Origin: Diphasiastrum complanatum
Lineage: Eukaryota > Streptophyta > Lycopodiopsida > Lycopodiales > Lycopodiaceae
Assembly: GCA_029204225.1 (NCBI GenBank)
Contig: CM055100.1
Span: forward strand, 52,906,875 to 52,970,874
DNA: 64,000 nt
Direction of reading: 5' to 3'
Below, one piece after another: positions 26,493 to 38,582 of the stretch. The translations under genes and the position numbers were made by a program. The stretch's first letter is position 1; every line of letters begins with the position of its first letter. The notes beneath the pieces were generated by a model that searched no databases, had not been told where the DNA came from, and saw only the letters and a list, made by a program, of their open reading frames with translations.

Positions 26493-28984
26493 GGAAAGCT
26501 CGTGCTATGTGTCAATATTTGATTGGTTGATTATGAAAAGAATGATCACTTAAAATCTGGTTGTGAAATTCACATGAACATCAGCACTCGGCATTTCGTG
26601 AAAGGAAAAAACTAGATTATTTTCTTTGTGCGCCAATAATTTTGAAAATTTGGGATAGATGCACGAATTTGAAATAACAAAAAGACGATGAACTTTAAAT
26701 TGCATGAAAAAATTGATAGAATGAAAATAATGACAACATGTATGTGTGTTCTATGGAATGTGATGGGCAAGGATCGTTCTTGAGAGGTGAGGCGCGTGCT
26801 CAAGAATTTCGATGAGCCAAAATTAGAAGGCGTTGGCTGAACTGGGCAGCATGGGCCTTGACCGGCATGCTCCACAACATTATGATTAGAGCAGTCTTTT
26901 TTTGCATATTAGCCTTTTATTCATGGCAGTTCTTGTTTCCACATACAAACATTAATGCTCCATTTTATGTTTTCGTTTTAGAACTTGTAAGAGCTTGCAA
27001 GAGTTGTCATTAGAACTTGTAAGAGCCTGTAAAAGAACTCATGATTGGAGTCATAAAGGACTTATGAACTTAAGTCAAAGTATCTTAGAAATCATAAGAG
27101 CTCATAAGGAAATTTTTAAGAAGAATCGTGGACCTAAGTTATGAGTTCTTAGAACTTGCAATAGAATTGGATGAAAGATGATCAAATACCAAGGATGATC
27201 CAACAGAATCATGACTTGTAAGAGCTTGTAAGGGCACTCATAATGAGAGTTGTAGAGGACTTTTGAACTTAAGTTACAAGTTTTTACAACTCATAAGAGC
27301 TCATAAGGCAACTTGCGAGTTGTATACTCAAGTTACGAGTATTAAGAATTTGCAGGTGCTTGTAGGACAATCAGTAATCGTAGAAGACTACTGAAAACGA
27401 TATACTGTATTTGGTAATTCATTGATTCTTGCAATAGAATTGGTTTTAGAGTTTGCTTGCATCTTAATACATGTAAAATCTATTCAAGAAATGGTGATGC
27501 CGTTATGCAACACCTAACAAGAGGCTGTCACAAGCCATTTTTTTTGGATGCAAAATGGCTTGTGGGCAAGTTGGGAAAATTTTGGGCAAATTGTGCCATA
27601 CAATGGGAGAAAGTGGTAAATATCGATAAGAAAATTTGGTGATGGAGAACTTTATGCCACATGTTAAGAAACTTTGCTATTGTGATACCCACATAATAAT
27701 TGTTTGAAGATCATCTAGTTCCATTACTTGTTCATTCCAGAAAGAAGAGACGACTTTAGGTCATTTCATTGAAGTAATTTTGTTATATACAAAATGTATT
27801 ATTATCTTACTAAGCTTTTGCAAAATCCAAAATATTCATTGACATGCTCACCATGCTTCGTTTATCCAATAAATTATCTTATTCTTTCTAGCATTTCCAT
27901 CTACTACTACACCCTAATGTCATCCAAATCCTAGAGCGGCTTATATTGAATCACGTCTTGCTAAAATTGGGATATAGAAAGATGCTAGCCTATCATACTA
28001 CACATATGTTCTTCACCCTAATCTAGCTCAACTTGAGAGTATATACATCAAATGCTAGAAATATATTAAAGCTCATCTTGGCATTATGACTCCATATACT
28101 AGAATGTTTTCACCCCTATGTCTGACTGAATCAACATGGATTTCACCATCACTTGATAATCAACTGATGTGGCACAAAATTATTTGAAACTCTATGCAGT
28201 CAATTAAACTTGTCAATACAACAATATGGATTAGAGATAAAAAGAGCAATCAATCTATGAAATATGATTCCTAATGAGCATACTTAAGTTCAAAGCCAAC
28301 AAATCTAGTTGAATCTTGGATTTCATAAATAATACGATCAAATTTGGTAATCTATGAAGTTACGTATAGTAACAATTTTGGATTTACATTTAAGAATTTC
28401 TCTTTTCTTAATTGTAGATTGTTGAGATATATCTCTTAGTTATTGGCTATCTCATTCACTTTTTAGTAGTCATCTGACTGATGGAGTTGTGATACACATG
28501 TCATCCATCCGGTCGTATTCAAATATCCAATTTAAAGTTTGCATCAATATTTAATTCTCAAAATGTTATTGTCATCAAGAGAATCAACTAATGTGCAAAA
28601 CAAGGCTATATGAGCTAAATTCTAAGTACATTTTCTATTACATTCTCTTTTGAAGTTGGCTTGAACAAAGTGCATTGATGAACATAATTATGACATTTCA
28701 CTTTAATACAATGGTTTGGAATGAGTCCAATTCTCAAATTTATATAGACCTATATCAATTGCGATTTCTAATCATGTAGACATTGATACTCCCGAGCTGC
28801 ATTGCCAGCGATCTCTAAGACCTGCGTGATTCCCGTCAAAATCACAACCCACATTAACAAACCCGTCACTGATAGCTGCATTGAGCGTCAGATCAGATGA
28901 ACAAATGTTTGCGATCACCATTATGACAATTAAGTAGGTCGTTACAGAAAGCTTTGAAGTTATTAGCAAGAAAAGCATACACTC
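26493..28984. other. No gene; diverged tandem repeat at 26985-27350
   Basis: Between 26985 and 27350 a unit of roughly 200 bp, built from GAACTTGTAAGAGCTTG, GAACTTAAGT and CATAAGAGCTCATAAGG, occurs twice with considerable divergence. The remainder shows no recognised coding. A minus-strand frame at 28772-28978 (68 residues) starts with a hydrophobic MLFLLITSKLSVTTYLIVIM segment but matches nothing I recognise. Confidence 0.4.
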
Positions 28985-30350
28985 AACATATTATTCATCC
29001 ATACTTTGTGTATGTCTAGATGGCCCACACAGGGTATGTCATGCCATTCAAAAACACTTTTTCTCTTTAGAGCATCATTCCCTGGTACACAAGTTTTCCC
29101 ATTTGAAAATGTTTCAAATGATATATTGTTCCACAATATTCTTATCTTCTTTATCCAATGAGATCTCTATTAACTTGTCTCAAATTCTCATTTAATCCAA
29201 TTTGAACCACCTTCCATATTTGACCAAAATGAGAATTGTTCTCATACAATCTCCTAAACAAAAAATATAGATTTGTAGAAAGTTGTGTGAATGAAAATTC
29301 ATTCAACTCACGTATTTGACTAAGGGCATTCGCAACTTGATTAGAGTTGCATTTTATATATCAAATTTCATGATCAAACTCTTGCATCAATTCAACCCCT
29401 CAAGCTTTCTAACGTCTAAGATGATGTTGATTACAAAAATACTTAAGACGCTAGTGATTAGTATTCAATGTAAACTTGCTACCATACAATTAGCGAATCT
29501 AGATTTTAAGCGCATGGACTACAAAAAATAATTATTTTTTTGAGTTGTATAATGCAACCGAGGACCAGCAAAATTTTTGCTTCCAAACGCTATCAACTGA
29601 TCATTTTGTAATAAGATTCCTCCTATTGCAATATCACTTGTGTTAATTCTTACAACATAAGATTGATCTGAATCTTTAATTTGCAATAAGAGAGCATAAT
29701 AATTAAGATTTTGAGTTTCTCAAAACACTGATTCAATTGCTCATTCCATATCTGAACTCGAAAGGTAACACTAGGAATTCATACTATTAAAAAAAATATT
29801 CAAAAACTAGTTTTCTGCACATCATTTGGATGAATCCTTATCTAATGGTACCCCCTATTCTGAGATTACTCTGAATCTATTGTATTTAGCTCCTCATAAA
29901 CACTTGACAAGGTCATCCATCCTAGGCAATGTATATCTATTTTTTAAGTTACTTTTTTCGACCTCTTATGTAGTCCACACATGAAATCCTCCATCATTCT
30001 TTCCCCTCAGAAGAACTAGTATCGCTCTATGGTGAGTTATTGGGTTGGATATGTTTGATGCCTAACTAGTTTTCTATTTGGTTAGTGATTTTTCTCTCTT
30101 CTTATTGAGTGAACCTATACGGTTGTTTGGAATAAGGTTGACTATCTAGAATTAATTCTATCATGTGGTCTATTGACCTAGATGGTAATAAGCCATGAGA
30201 TAATTCTAATGGAAAAACTTTTTGTAATTCATTTATGACTGTAATTTTATTCTATTGCTTCTGATCTGAATACTCAATCTTACCAAGATCTCACAAATGA
30301 TTCCACATAGATACAATGACTACTATGACATAACTTCAAACGACGATAAC
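28985..30350 (-). pseudogene. Ty3/gypsy RT-RNase H-integrase fragment
   Basis: Read downward on the minus strand, reverse transcriptase blocks come first: DGGFHVWTT and NLKNRYTLPRMDDLVKCL at about 29950, then a GYH.IRIHPNDVQKTSF block at about 29830. An RNase H block INTSDIAIGGILLQND lies at about 29640, followed by SKNFAGPRLHYTT. A segment like the integrase zinc-binding approach (NGKTCVPGNDALK, then PCVGHLDIHK) lies at about 29000-29130. The last part matches the gypsy copy at 53.8-53.9 kb. RT-RH-INT order identifies Ty3/gypsy. Many stops and frameshifts; no YxDD core was found. Confidence 0.75.
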
Positions 30351-31369
30351 TTTGGCTTTAGAGCACCAAATTATGTATTGTGAGTTCTAGTACATGAGGA
30401 GAGAAAGTAAACAAGATGCCTACCATATCAACCAAACTTGTACTATTCACACTTGCGAGCCAGAATAGTGCAAGAACACAGTAGGAGAGTGCACTTTTTA
30501 TGAGGGCATACTTTCAAAACGGACTATAGGGCTTGCATGGCCTCAACTAGATGTCAATAATAGTTTATGAACGTTAATTAGAGATCAATAAAGCCTACAA
30601 ACAAGTCCATATGAGCAATATATAACATAAACAAGCAAAAAACAATTTTTGGAGGCAGCACAAGCAAAAAAAAATTCAAAAATTGTTGCACAAACCTTGA
30701 GCAACAACCAGAATCTGATAGCTAAATCTGAAGGCCAAAAGGTTCTTCAACCAACCTATTAATATAATAATTTACCACATAATTGTATGGGGGCCCAAAA
30801 TGCACAAGACCATAAAAAAGCACTAAAAAATCACAATGTTTAACTTTTTCGCCGTGATTCAATCTCCATGAGTTGATTTACCTAACTACGGCCCTCAAGA
30901 TAGCTTCAATATATCTCAATTGATGTGCATTCAAAGTTTATGGCCCTAAAATCCATTCTACTTATTAAAAACATGAACTTTCAAGCAAAAAACCATGATT
31001 TTTGTTGTTGTCAAAGATCACTATTGTCTACATGTTTTAATGGCTCAACACCCCATGCAAGTACAAACATATCTTCCTATACCCATAACAACCCTTTTCA
31101 AGCTCCAAAGGCATATATATATAAATCATTGGCTTCTATCCTCATTCATAGCCGAAAACGTCAAGTTTTGACCAATTTCGACGATAATCAAAGTATTAAG
31201 CTTGTGCTGATGATATTACTGACATGCAATAATAAAAACATTGTTTAATGGATTCATAACAACATGTATACTCATCAATATCATGCTTAAGCGGTCTGTT
31301 TCATCTCCACATTAACGGCAAATCTAGGTTGAAAATCGTACATGAGCATAGACATGCTATAACCTATAG
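30351..31369. other. No recognisable feature
   Basis: AT-rich. The plus-strand open frame at 30925-31248 (107 residues) lacks any recognised motif. Confidence 0.35.
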
Positions 31370-31650
31370 CAAATTATTTTCTACTATTATAAGTAGAATC
31401 AATCAAAGGGAGATAATCTTTTCAATGAAATTGCCTATGAGAAACACATATCCTGAACATATATTCCAAGGAACTCTCAAATTTATGGAAAACTATTGAC
31501 TAAAAGTGATTGTGGATCTCTATCATTGACATTATTACTCAACAATTCATACAACCTGAATAAACTTTCAGCAAGATCTGGGCAACATATGAAGCCTTTT
31601 TAGTTGACTTAATCAGAATGAATGTAGCTAGCTTAGTTAAATATAATGTT
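31370..31650 (-). pseudogene. Ty3/gypsy integrase fragment
   Basis: At nucleotide level it matches the gypsy integrase region at about 52850-53100. It shares the TTTCTATTATTGTATA-like, AAATTGCC and AAGATCTGGGC blocks, followed by AAGCC and AGTTGACTTAA. It codes, with stops, for the core between the catalytic residues. It lies on the wrong side of the 28985-30350 fragment to be its direct continuation. Confidence 0.6.
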
Positions 31651-32312
31651 GTATCATTATTGGAAAAATCGCTATAGGGACGTCCCAAGTTTGTTAAACC
31701 AAACAATCACAAAATAACTATTGAATATAGATAGCAAGTTGTGAAACACTAAGTAGCAATTGATATTGCTATAGAACAAGGCCATATCATTGATTCCTAA
31801 CCATGAAATAAATACAAACATGATAAATCACTTGAAGGTTATTCCACCACCATGAAAAAAAACATGTCTCACCACCAACAAGTTGAGGAAAAACAGTCCA
31901 AACTCCACGTCTTGATCAATGCAAGCTTCAGCTCTGAATCCATTGCAATGGAGAACACTTGATGATCTTATTTACAAAGCACCAAAAGGGACAATAGTGG
32001 AGCCAAACCACCCAACCAAGTAGAAGCTAGAGGTTGATGCACAATAGCTTTATCCTTGAACCACAATGTGTGAATATCGATGAGGAGGGAGAATATATAG
32101 TTGGAAAATGAAAGCCAATGATGGACAAGAGTGAGGGTGATCAGTGTCCATAGGGACGGATAGATTTTAGTCGCTCTTGTGCATTTGCCCATCCAATCCT
32201 ACTACGTACTAAACATGACTCTAATTACTTTTAGTGGTCCTCAATATGCATATAGTCGTCACACACCATGTAATGCTCCACATGTAATATTTTGGATGCC
32301 CATCACGCACCC

Positions 32313-32315
32313 ACG

Positions 32316-32358
<43 letters not shown>
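32313..32358. repeat. (CG)n(CA)n microsatellite
   Basis: Alternating CG then CA dinucleotides, a purine-pyrimidine alternation that can adopt Z-DNA. Confidence 0.9.
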
Positions 32359-32359
<1 letters not shown>

Positions 32360-32535
32360 ATCGGCCACCCGCCATCAGCGCTTGTGAATCATCAACGTTG
32401 CTCATGAAACTTATTAAGTTAGGAATAGTATTCAAGTTGTGAAAGTTATATAAAGGCCCACCTGTCGACTTCGAGTCTTCGTATGTCGTCGAAGATGTGT
32501 ATTGAGGTATAGCAAGGCAAGAATAAGTGAATATG

Positions 32536-32537
<2 letters not shown>

Positions 32538-32615
<78 letters not shown>
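32538..32615. repeat. (GA)n microsatellite
   Basis: About 39 uninterrupted GA units. Confidence 0.95.
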
Positions 32616-32616
<1 letters not shown>

Positions 32617-34171
32617 ACGAGAGAGAAATTTTCATGCACAAGAGAGGAACAATCTCTCCTATGCAAGTGGATAAGTTGGTGTTCATGAATCACAAACTAC
32701 ATCTCTAGCAAAAACTAAAGCAAACCAAAAGCCCGTGCATGGAAATTGTTATCAATCTAATGTCATTACCAATTTTTAAAGTTGCGAGTTGCAAGTCATT
32801 GAATTGTAGTTGAAACGCCTAAAGTTGTGAGTTTTGATTCATCACTTGTGACTTGTGAGGCATGAAATTGTGCAAGTCAAATCCACATGTAATTAATGTG
32901 ACAAGGGTTCTAAAATTGCCACTAATTTCACAAAAACAGGAGTATGTATGTGCATTCCAGCTTTCATTGACTATAGATTGATTCCCAGTTCCCAAATTCC
33001 TATCGTGTTCTGCATTGTAGTTTTGGCTTGCAACATTGAAATTATAAATTTTTCGCTCCAGGTACTAACAAGTTATAGTCTCCACAAAAATTTCCTCATT
33101 CACGATTCATCAAAAGTCTAGATTCTAAATTCTATCATCTGACATCTATAAGGCCCTCCTAAGATTGTAATCTATATAGTAAATATGAGGTGAATTGAAA
33201 CTTCAACTAAAAGTATTGGTTACTGCATTTGAATTTAAATTTTGGCATCACACATTGTGATGTGTGCAATATATATTTAGTGTTTGCAAACTCTGCAAGT
33301 CAACTTCAAGGTCTGACCAAAAAAGTTTCAACCCTCTTGTTGCTAATTTTGGCCTAGCACACCAAAATCGGCTCCAATTTGTCTAAACGTTGCAATGCGA
33401 AGTCACTGACTAACTTGCCCTTGAACTTAATGATTTACTTTTGTGGCTCGTCGCTCAAATTAGATTGGAATTTTATTTCTATGAAATGTCATGCCCCATG
33501 CTACCAAGTATCTAATAGTTAGAAGTTGATAGGTACTTACAAGTCAATAGTAAGCAATGACTAGTGAGTTCTAAATTAAGGCGCAAAAAATTTAGGATCT
33601 TGAATTTCTATATTGACAAATCTACCATCTCACACCATTGAACACATATATATGTCATGCAATAATGCCATACTAACTCAAGCATGATGATTGCTCGATT
33701 TTTTCTTTGGTCTAGATTGCCAATTTTGGGTCTAAAACTTACTATTTTGGAATTTGTGATAAATCATAACACAACATCGAGGAAAATATGAAATAACAAG
33801 AAATTTGGTGGTTTAAGATCTGAAATCCAAGACCTAGGTAGTTGTAATTCCATTTTGACAATGTACGTTGCACCCTAAACCTTAAACCACCACTTGTTTT
33901 TTGTTGTAACATGCACCCCACCATGGATTTATCATTTTTCAAAAACCCTAAAACCAATACACCTACTCAATGTTTGTGAACCAATTCAAATCACCTAAAT
34001 TGGCCAATTCAAAAAATTGTGTGGTAAAAAAATTGCTATAACAGGTGCATTGCTTAATCGTCCACAAATGTTTTGGACGAGCATATATTTGGGATCTAGA
34101 ACTCTAGGAGTCTCTAAAGTTGTGACTCACACTTTGACAATCTAGTTCAGGATATGGCTCTTTGATTGGAC

Positions 34172-34688
34172 CAAAGATGCAGTACGCGTTCCAAAGTGGG
34201 ATTCAGAATGCGTTGATCCGGAACCATTCTGGGAATTCCCAGATTGCAAAAAAATTTGATTATTTTTTTTCAAAGTTTGCCAATATGGGTATCATGTGAG
34301 AGGATTTTCAAAAAGCAGTTCTTGTGCAGTTCTTAGTTACAGATGGTTAGGCCCAAAAATTAGAAAACTTTTCAAAAACTTGCTGGTTGTCAGAACTTTC
34401 TGGTTGTTCAGGGTTGGCTGCATTCATTGGCTTCAGTATATTTGCATTCACTGTACATCTCTACAGCAATAATCTGCTCTTCATGAAGATATATCTCCAT
34501 TCACTGTCCATATCTGCAGCAGTAAGCTGCTATTCATTTCAATAGCAACCAGCAGCGGATTGGGATGAGAAAAAAATTTGAAATTTTTTTTGTGCTCCGG
34601 GACCATGCATCTAGTCCCGGATCGCCAGCGTTCCGGATCGCGCGATCCAGAACGCTTTTGCAGCGGATTGCGATCCACTGCAACGCTG
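34172..34688. mobile_element. hAT-type MITE (517 bp)
   Basis: The element is flanked by identical 8-bp direct repeats GATTGGAC at 34164-34171 and 34689-34696. Left end CAAAGATGCAGT and right end (reverse complement) CAGCGTTGCAGT agree at 9 of 12 positions. CA-starting ends with 8-bp duplications are the signature of hAT transposition. The right side contains a strong palindrome around GGATCGCGCGATCC. No transposase is encoded. Confidence 0.65.
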
Positions 34689-34696
34689 GATTGGAC

Positions 34697-35192
34697 CGTA
34701 AGTAGTGATTAGATAGGTGTAGGCTAAACTTACTTTTAAGAGATACTCACCACTAACTATATTGGACTGAACATTTATGCTACTTCTTATTTGCCATGGA
34801 AATACTAATCTGCTTGTTCAGCCCCAACTAATAACTGTTAGGGTGGCTTTAGGCCTACCAAATTGATGCTTCAGCCTTGAGACAGAAAGCAAGAATTCCT
34901 AATCCCAAAACATATTCTGGAACATTAACTCTTCCAAAGAACTTCATATACGTGCCCGTCTCTGTCGATGTTGATAAGGTTATGATTTTTATTTATGAGA
35001 GTGATTGTCTTACATTGATAAGGATTAAGCATAAAATAAAATAACTTCGTATTTGCACAGATGGATAAAGAAGAGAGAGAAAAATAGATGACGGGTTTCG
35101 AGAAAAACCCCTTTAGAACATCCAAAATACTCAAAAACCTGACAATGTCGTAGGAAACTCCTATTGAGACATTGATGTGTATTAAATCGCAG
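34697..35192. other. 3' flank of the small membrane protein gene
   Basis: AT-rich, lying just downstream of the minus-strand stop at 35193. It probably contains that gene's 3' UTR. Confidence 0.4.
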
Positions 35193-35765
35193 CTATCCAG
35201 AGGTTGAAGCGGCAGTGGCTGTTGAAGCTTCCGCTGCTGTCGCTGTGTCACTATTCAATGGTAAAGAAGCCTTATGGGCAGGCAGAGGCCTCAAGGTCGT
35301 ACCACCGCCACCTCTTACTCTTGCATCTGGGGGCCCTGTCAAAGTTTCTCCTCGCAACGCTGCAGCATATCGATCTTCTATACTATCCTTACGCTCAATC
35401 TCGCGAAGCAACTGCTCGAGCCTCTCCTTATTAACCCTAGCGATAGCCTGACAAAGGCCCAGCAATTGTTCGAGCAACAAACGAAAAAAATACGCAGATA
35501 ACAACAAACAAACTCTTGATACGTAGCAAAATTGGCAGACAGAAATGCAGCAGAGCAGTAATACCAAGGAGTCTTCACGGCCACTGCGAAGGAGGTCACG
35601 CTGTAGGTTTTCCGTGTTACGATCTGTAGCCCATTTGATAGCATGGCCCATAGCCCACGGCATGACTACGCACAACCCTGCAAAGGCTACAAAAACCCTT
35701 GTGGATGCTCTTGAAGACGCCACGATCCATCTCCATGTCTTACTCTTCTCGTACGTAAACGACAT
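35193..35765 (-). CDS. Small membrane-anchored plant protein with a stop-free 117-bp intron
   Basis: Exon 1 is 35765-35565 (67 codons, starting MSFTYEKSKTWRWIV) and exon 2 is 35447-35193 (84 codons plus stop). The intervening 35564-35448 begins GTATTACTG and ends CTTTGTCAG, and is pyrimidine-rich with a phase-0 junction. Spliced, the protein is 151 residues. It has a basic N-terminus and one hydrophobic segment (FVAFAGLCVVMPWAMG) compatible with a membrane anchor. A charged helical region follows (ARVNKERLEQLLREIERKDS), then DRYAAALRGETLTG and a Gly/Ala/Thr-rich tail. If unspliced, the frame stays open and adds 39 mostly hydrophobic residues, giving 190. The family looks like a conserved plant protein of unknown function; organelle membrane targeting is an inference. 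The plus-strand frames overlapping it are antisense artefacts. Confidence 0.7.
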   Translation of the reverse strand: MSFTYEKSKTWRWIVASSRASTRVFVAFAGLCVVMPWAMGHAIKWATDRNTENLQRDLLRSGREDSLVLLLCCISVCQFCYVSRVCLLLSAYFFRLLLEQLLGLCQAIARVNKERLEQLLREIERKDSIEDRYAAALRGETLTGPPDARVRGGGGTTLRPLPAHKASLPLNSDTATAAEASTATAASTSG

Positions 35766-35807
35766 CGCGCTTCCCTTCCCTTTTTCTTTTTTCTTTTTCC
35801 GCAGCGT

Positions 35808-35834
35808 TTGTGTGTGTGTGTGTGTGTGTGTGTG
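35808..35834. repeat. (GT)n microsatellite upstream of the start codon
   Basis: GT run about 45 bp upstream of the minus-strand ATG at 35765, probably in its 5' UTR or promoter. Confidence 0.85.
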
Positions 35835-35986
35835 AACTCACATTGTGGCACTTTACTTTTACTAGATATACAACTTCTAAAAATCTAACTTTAACCTAAT
35901 CGTATATTCAAATTTTTGTAATAGGTATTCACCATACAGAGGTGGCATCATATAGAGGTGGGTTACATGGTGTAGCACTCTGAGCC

Positions 35987-36275
35987 GCTAGAGCGACGAG
36001 GGTGGCTACAACAAGTAGCCCACCGTTGGATGACGAATACCATACGTAGCATTTGTAAAGAATGTGGGTCAGGGCCACTCACACACACGTACCCACGTGA
36101 GCCGCGTACTGGGATCCCACCCCCATAGAGTGCTAGAGCGACGAGGGTGGCTACAGCAAGTAGCCCACCATTGGATGACGAATACCATACATAGCATTTG
36201 TAAAGAATGTGGGTCTCAGGGCCACGCACACACACGTACCCACGCGAGCCGCGTACTGGGATCCCACCCCCAGAC
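35987..36275. repeat. 145-bp tandem duplication upstream of the small protein gene
   Basis: Two copies start at 35987 and 36132 with GCTAGAGCGACGAGGGTGGC and end with GCGTACTGGGATCCCACCCC. Copy 1 contains a CCCACGTGAG core (G-box/ABRE-type CACGTG), changed to CCCACGCGAG in copy 2. The location is 220-510 bp upstream of the gene at 35193-35765. Confidence 0.85.
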
Positions 36276-36779
36276 GCCTAGCCACCCGCCATCCGTCCTA
36301 ACCCCCAAAAGGACTGGTACCAAGGGATAGGAGACAATGTGCAACCCACTTCTTATATGGAGAGGAACCCAAGGACCCTAACTGCTTATAGGATAATTGG
36401 AGAATGACATGTGCGCTCAGACACCTTCACGTAGGCAGGCAGGCGCACAAGCCTCCTGTGCGTGGCTCGTCCAAACTGTTCAGCCAACAACATCTGTAGA
36501 TCTAAGGTGGAGATTTAAAATATTTTAGAAGCCTTGCTATGGCTCAAAATTGGATTGTTTTTAACCAACCCGGTGATGCCCCGTATCAATCCTCGCAAAT
36601 GCTACTTTTTTCAGAAAAACAAAAAATCAAAGGCCTATGTAACTCATAGAATGTAGTTTGTAGCTTTCAAATCCTTCCAACTCCACAAATAACTAGCCCT
36701 AGAATGAACAAATTACAAAAACTAACCATAAGTTAAGCTTTATAATTTTAAAAACACACTTACGTGATCAAATTAATCA
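36276..36779. other. No recognisable feature
   Basis: Contains a CAGGCAGGCGCACAAGCC tract; no gene was recognised. Confidence 0.4.
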
Positions 36780-36839
36780 TTGATTTTCACTTCAAGACTT
36801 TTAAAAACTAGTAGCTATACATCTACATTTACAATCCAC

Positions 36840-37414
36840 ATTTATGCGTTTGATTCCAAAAGAACGTTTGTGGATCCTTCGTGTTCGCGAACCGTTCGTG
36901 TTTGCGAACCGTTCATCTTCGTCTTCGTTGACTTTCGTGTTCGCGACACTCTTCGTGTTTCGTGTCTCCAGATGTTCGAGTTCGCGAACATCTTCGTCAG
37001 GTAAAGGGCTGAAAGCTAGCAAGGCTTTGTAATCAGAAACACTTTGTTTCTTCAGCTTTTACTTGAAGAAGTGTATTCTTGAGGTACAAAGCCACCTTAT
37101 TTATACTACAAGAGGCCTTCTAGAACTCGTGGAGAGAGAGATCATTCTATGTGCCACATTACCTCTATCTCTCTACTGTATGACAAAATGAGAAATGGAT
37201 AAGAGTTGAGAATCTCTCTTTTTGAGAATCTTAGACTTACAAGAGTAGCCTCACATGCTTCTTGATAGGTTCTAGACCTACACATCACTATGGAAGACAA
37301 AAAGTAACTTGACTCTAACTGGAAGATTACTTGACTAGTCTACCTCAAGTTTGGACAAACCCCAAAACTTGAATCTCTAAGTTTAATATTATTTTATTTT
37401 ACAATACTTTCACA
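36840..37414 (-). repeat. Probable 3' LTR of copia family B
   Basis: On the minus strand the sequence begins TGTGAAAGTATTG immediately after the purine tract AAGGAGGAG (37415-37423). It contains a TATA-like TATAAATAAG at about 37096-37105. A cluster of TTCGCGAACA/GTTCGCGAAC palindromes at 36885-36990 lies in the distal part. The lower boundary is uncertain and no second copy was found. Confidence 0.5.
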
Positions 37415-38582
37415 CTCCTCCTTAAAACAAAATAATATTTACAATGGTAAGGATTTGGAGATCAAGCCAACTTTTGAAGCAAAATCCATAATCTTGAGTA
37501 GATGTATCTCAAGGTTCTTTTTTTCTTTTACATGGATCTTTGGATTTTGCATGCCTTGACTAAGTTTATGTACATGGCCCTAGTTATGGTGAGCCAAATC
37601 AAGAAGCCTACAAGATTCCTAAAAGGTGGGATGTCCTCAAAAGATGCTTCATCACATATTTTAGTATCTTTTACATTGGGCTCCATAAAAGTATCTATGC
37701 CTTTATAATCTTGCATTTTAAACTTTTAAGCATAGATCTTACATAACTTCCTTGAGAAATGAAAGCTGGATCATTAGATATTTTGAACTATAATCCAAGT
37801 ACATGAAAATAACCAAGATCTTGCACTTTAACTTCTCTTCCAAAGGAGATCTTGGTAGCATTTGGTAGATCTATGTTGCTACCACATAATAGAATGTCAT
37901 CAACATAGATAAGCAGCATGATTGTATGATTGAACAATAGTATCAAAATCCTCACTTAAGCCATTCAAAATAACTTGAACAATCTCTTTGGATTCGATAG
38001 AATAGTCTATGCAAGAAAGATCTCTATGGAGATCCTTGACCCTAGATACATAGGATGAGGCACTTTCATCATTTTTTTGAAAACTTTGGATGATCAAATT
38101 TCTAAGGGTAAGGACTCTTGAAGGGTTTTTAGACTCATAAATGGATTGAAGAGTACTCCATGCATCTTGGGCATTAAGACATGAGCTAATCTCTCTTATG
38201 ACTTCATTAGAGACATTTAGCTTCAAAACATGAAGAGCAACATGTGCTCTTTTCTTGAATTTGAGAATATCTTGAGGATTAGTAGGTTCCTCCTCATTCC
38301 CATTTACTATATCTATTAGATATTGAAGTACAAGGATATCGATTTAGTATAAGGTAGTCTATGTAACTTAGACAAAGCACAAGACTCCCAAACATGTTTG
38401 ATGCCACTTAAGAAACTTGGAATTATGTGGAAGATTAGTGTAGGTGATAGGAATAACTGTCAGTGACTTAAGTATGAAAATCTGGTGCTAAATTACATAA
38501 CAAGAAGACAATTACTCAATTGGCTAGTAGAGTCTTGTTTATGTGGAAGCTTATCAGGCTACAAAAAATAGCTCTGATACCA
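37415..38582 (-). mobile_element. Ty1/copia family B, internally deleted (gag joined to RT)
   Basis: On the minus strand the tRNA-Met primer binding site TGGTATCAGAGC (38571-38582) abuts an LTR. Gag follows, with LKLNVSNEVIREISS, AWSTLQSIYESK and SYVSRVKDLHRDL (38340-37910). Coding then switches frame directly into reverse transcriptase at IYVDDILLCGSNIDLP (about 37890). It continues through ISFGREVKVQDLGYFHVLG and DEASFEDIPPF to about 37528. Zinc knuckle, protease, integrase and the first half of RT are missing. The element ends at a purine tract at 37415-37426. A deletion of this kind gives a non-autonomous derivative. The 5' LTR belongs to family A by sequence while the 3' LTR does not. 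Confidence 0.75.

Larger units (their letters stand above)
31651..34163. other. Repeat-rich spacer, no gene
   Basis: It contains a (CG/CA)n run at 32313-32358 and a (GA)n run at 32538-32615. The long open frames there simply translate the microsatellites. No protein-coding or RNA gene was recognised. Confidence 0.5.

Noticed and set aside
32259-32693. 144-residue minus-strand open frame
   Set aside because: It consists of translated (CT)n and (GT)n microsatellites; no domain.
34925-35251. 108-residue minus-strand frame overlapping the end of the small protein gene
   Set aside because: Different frame from the supported exon 2; mostly 3' flank.
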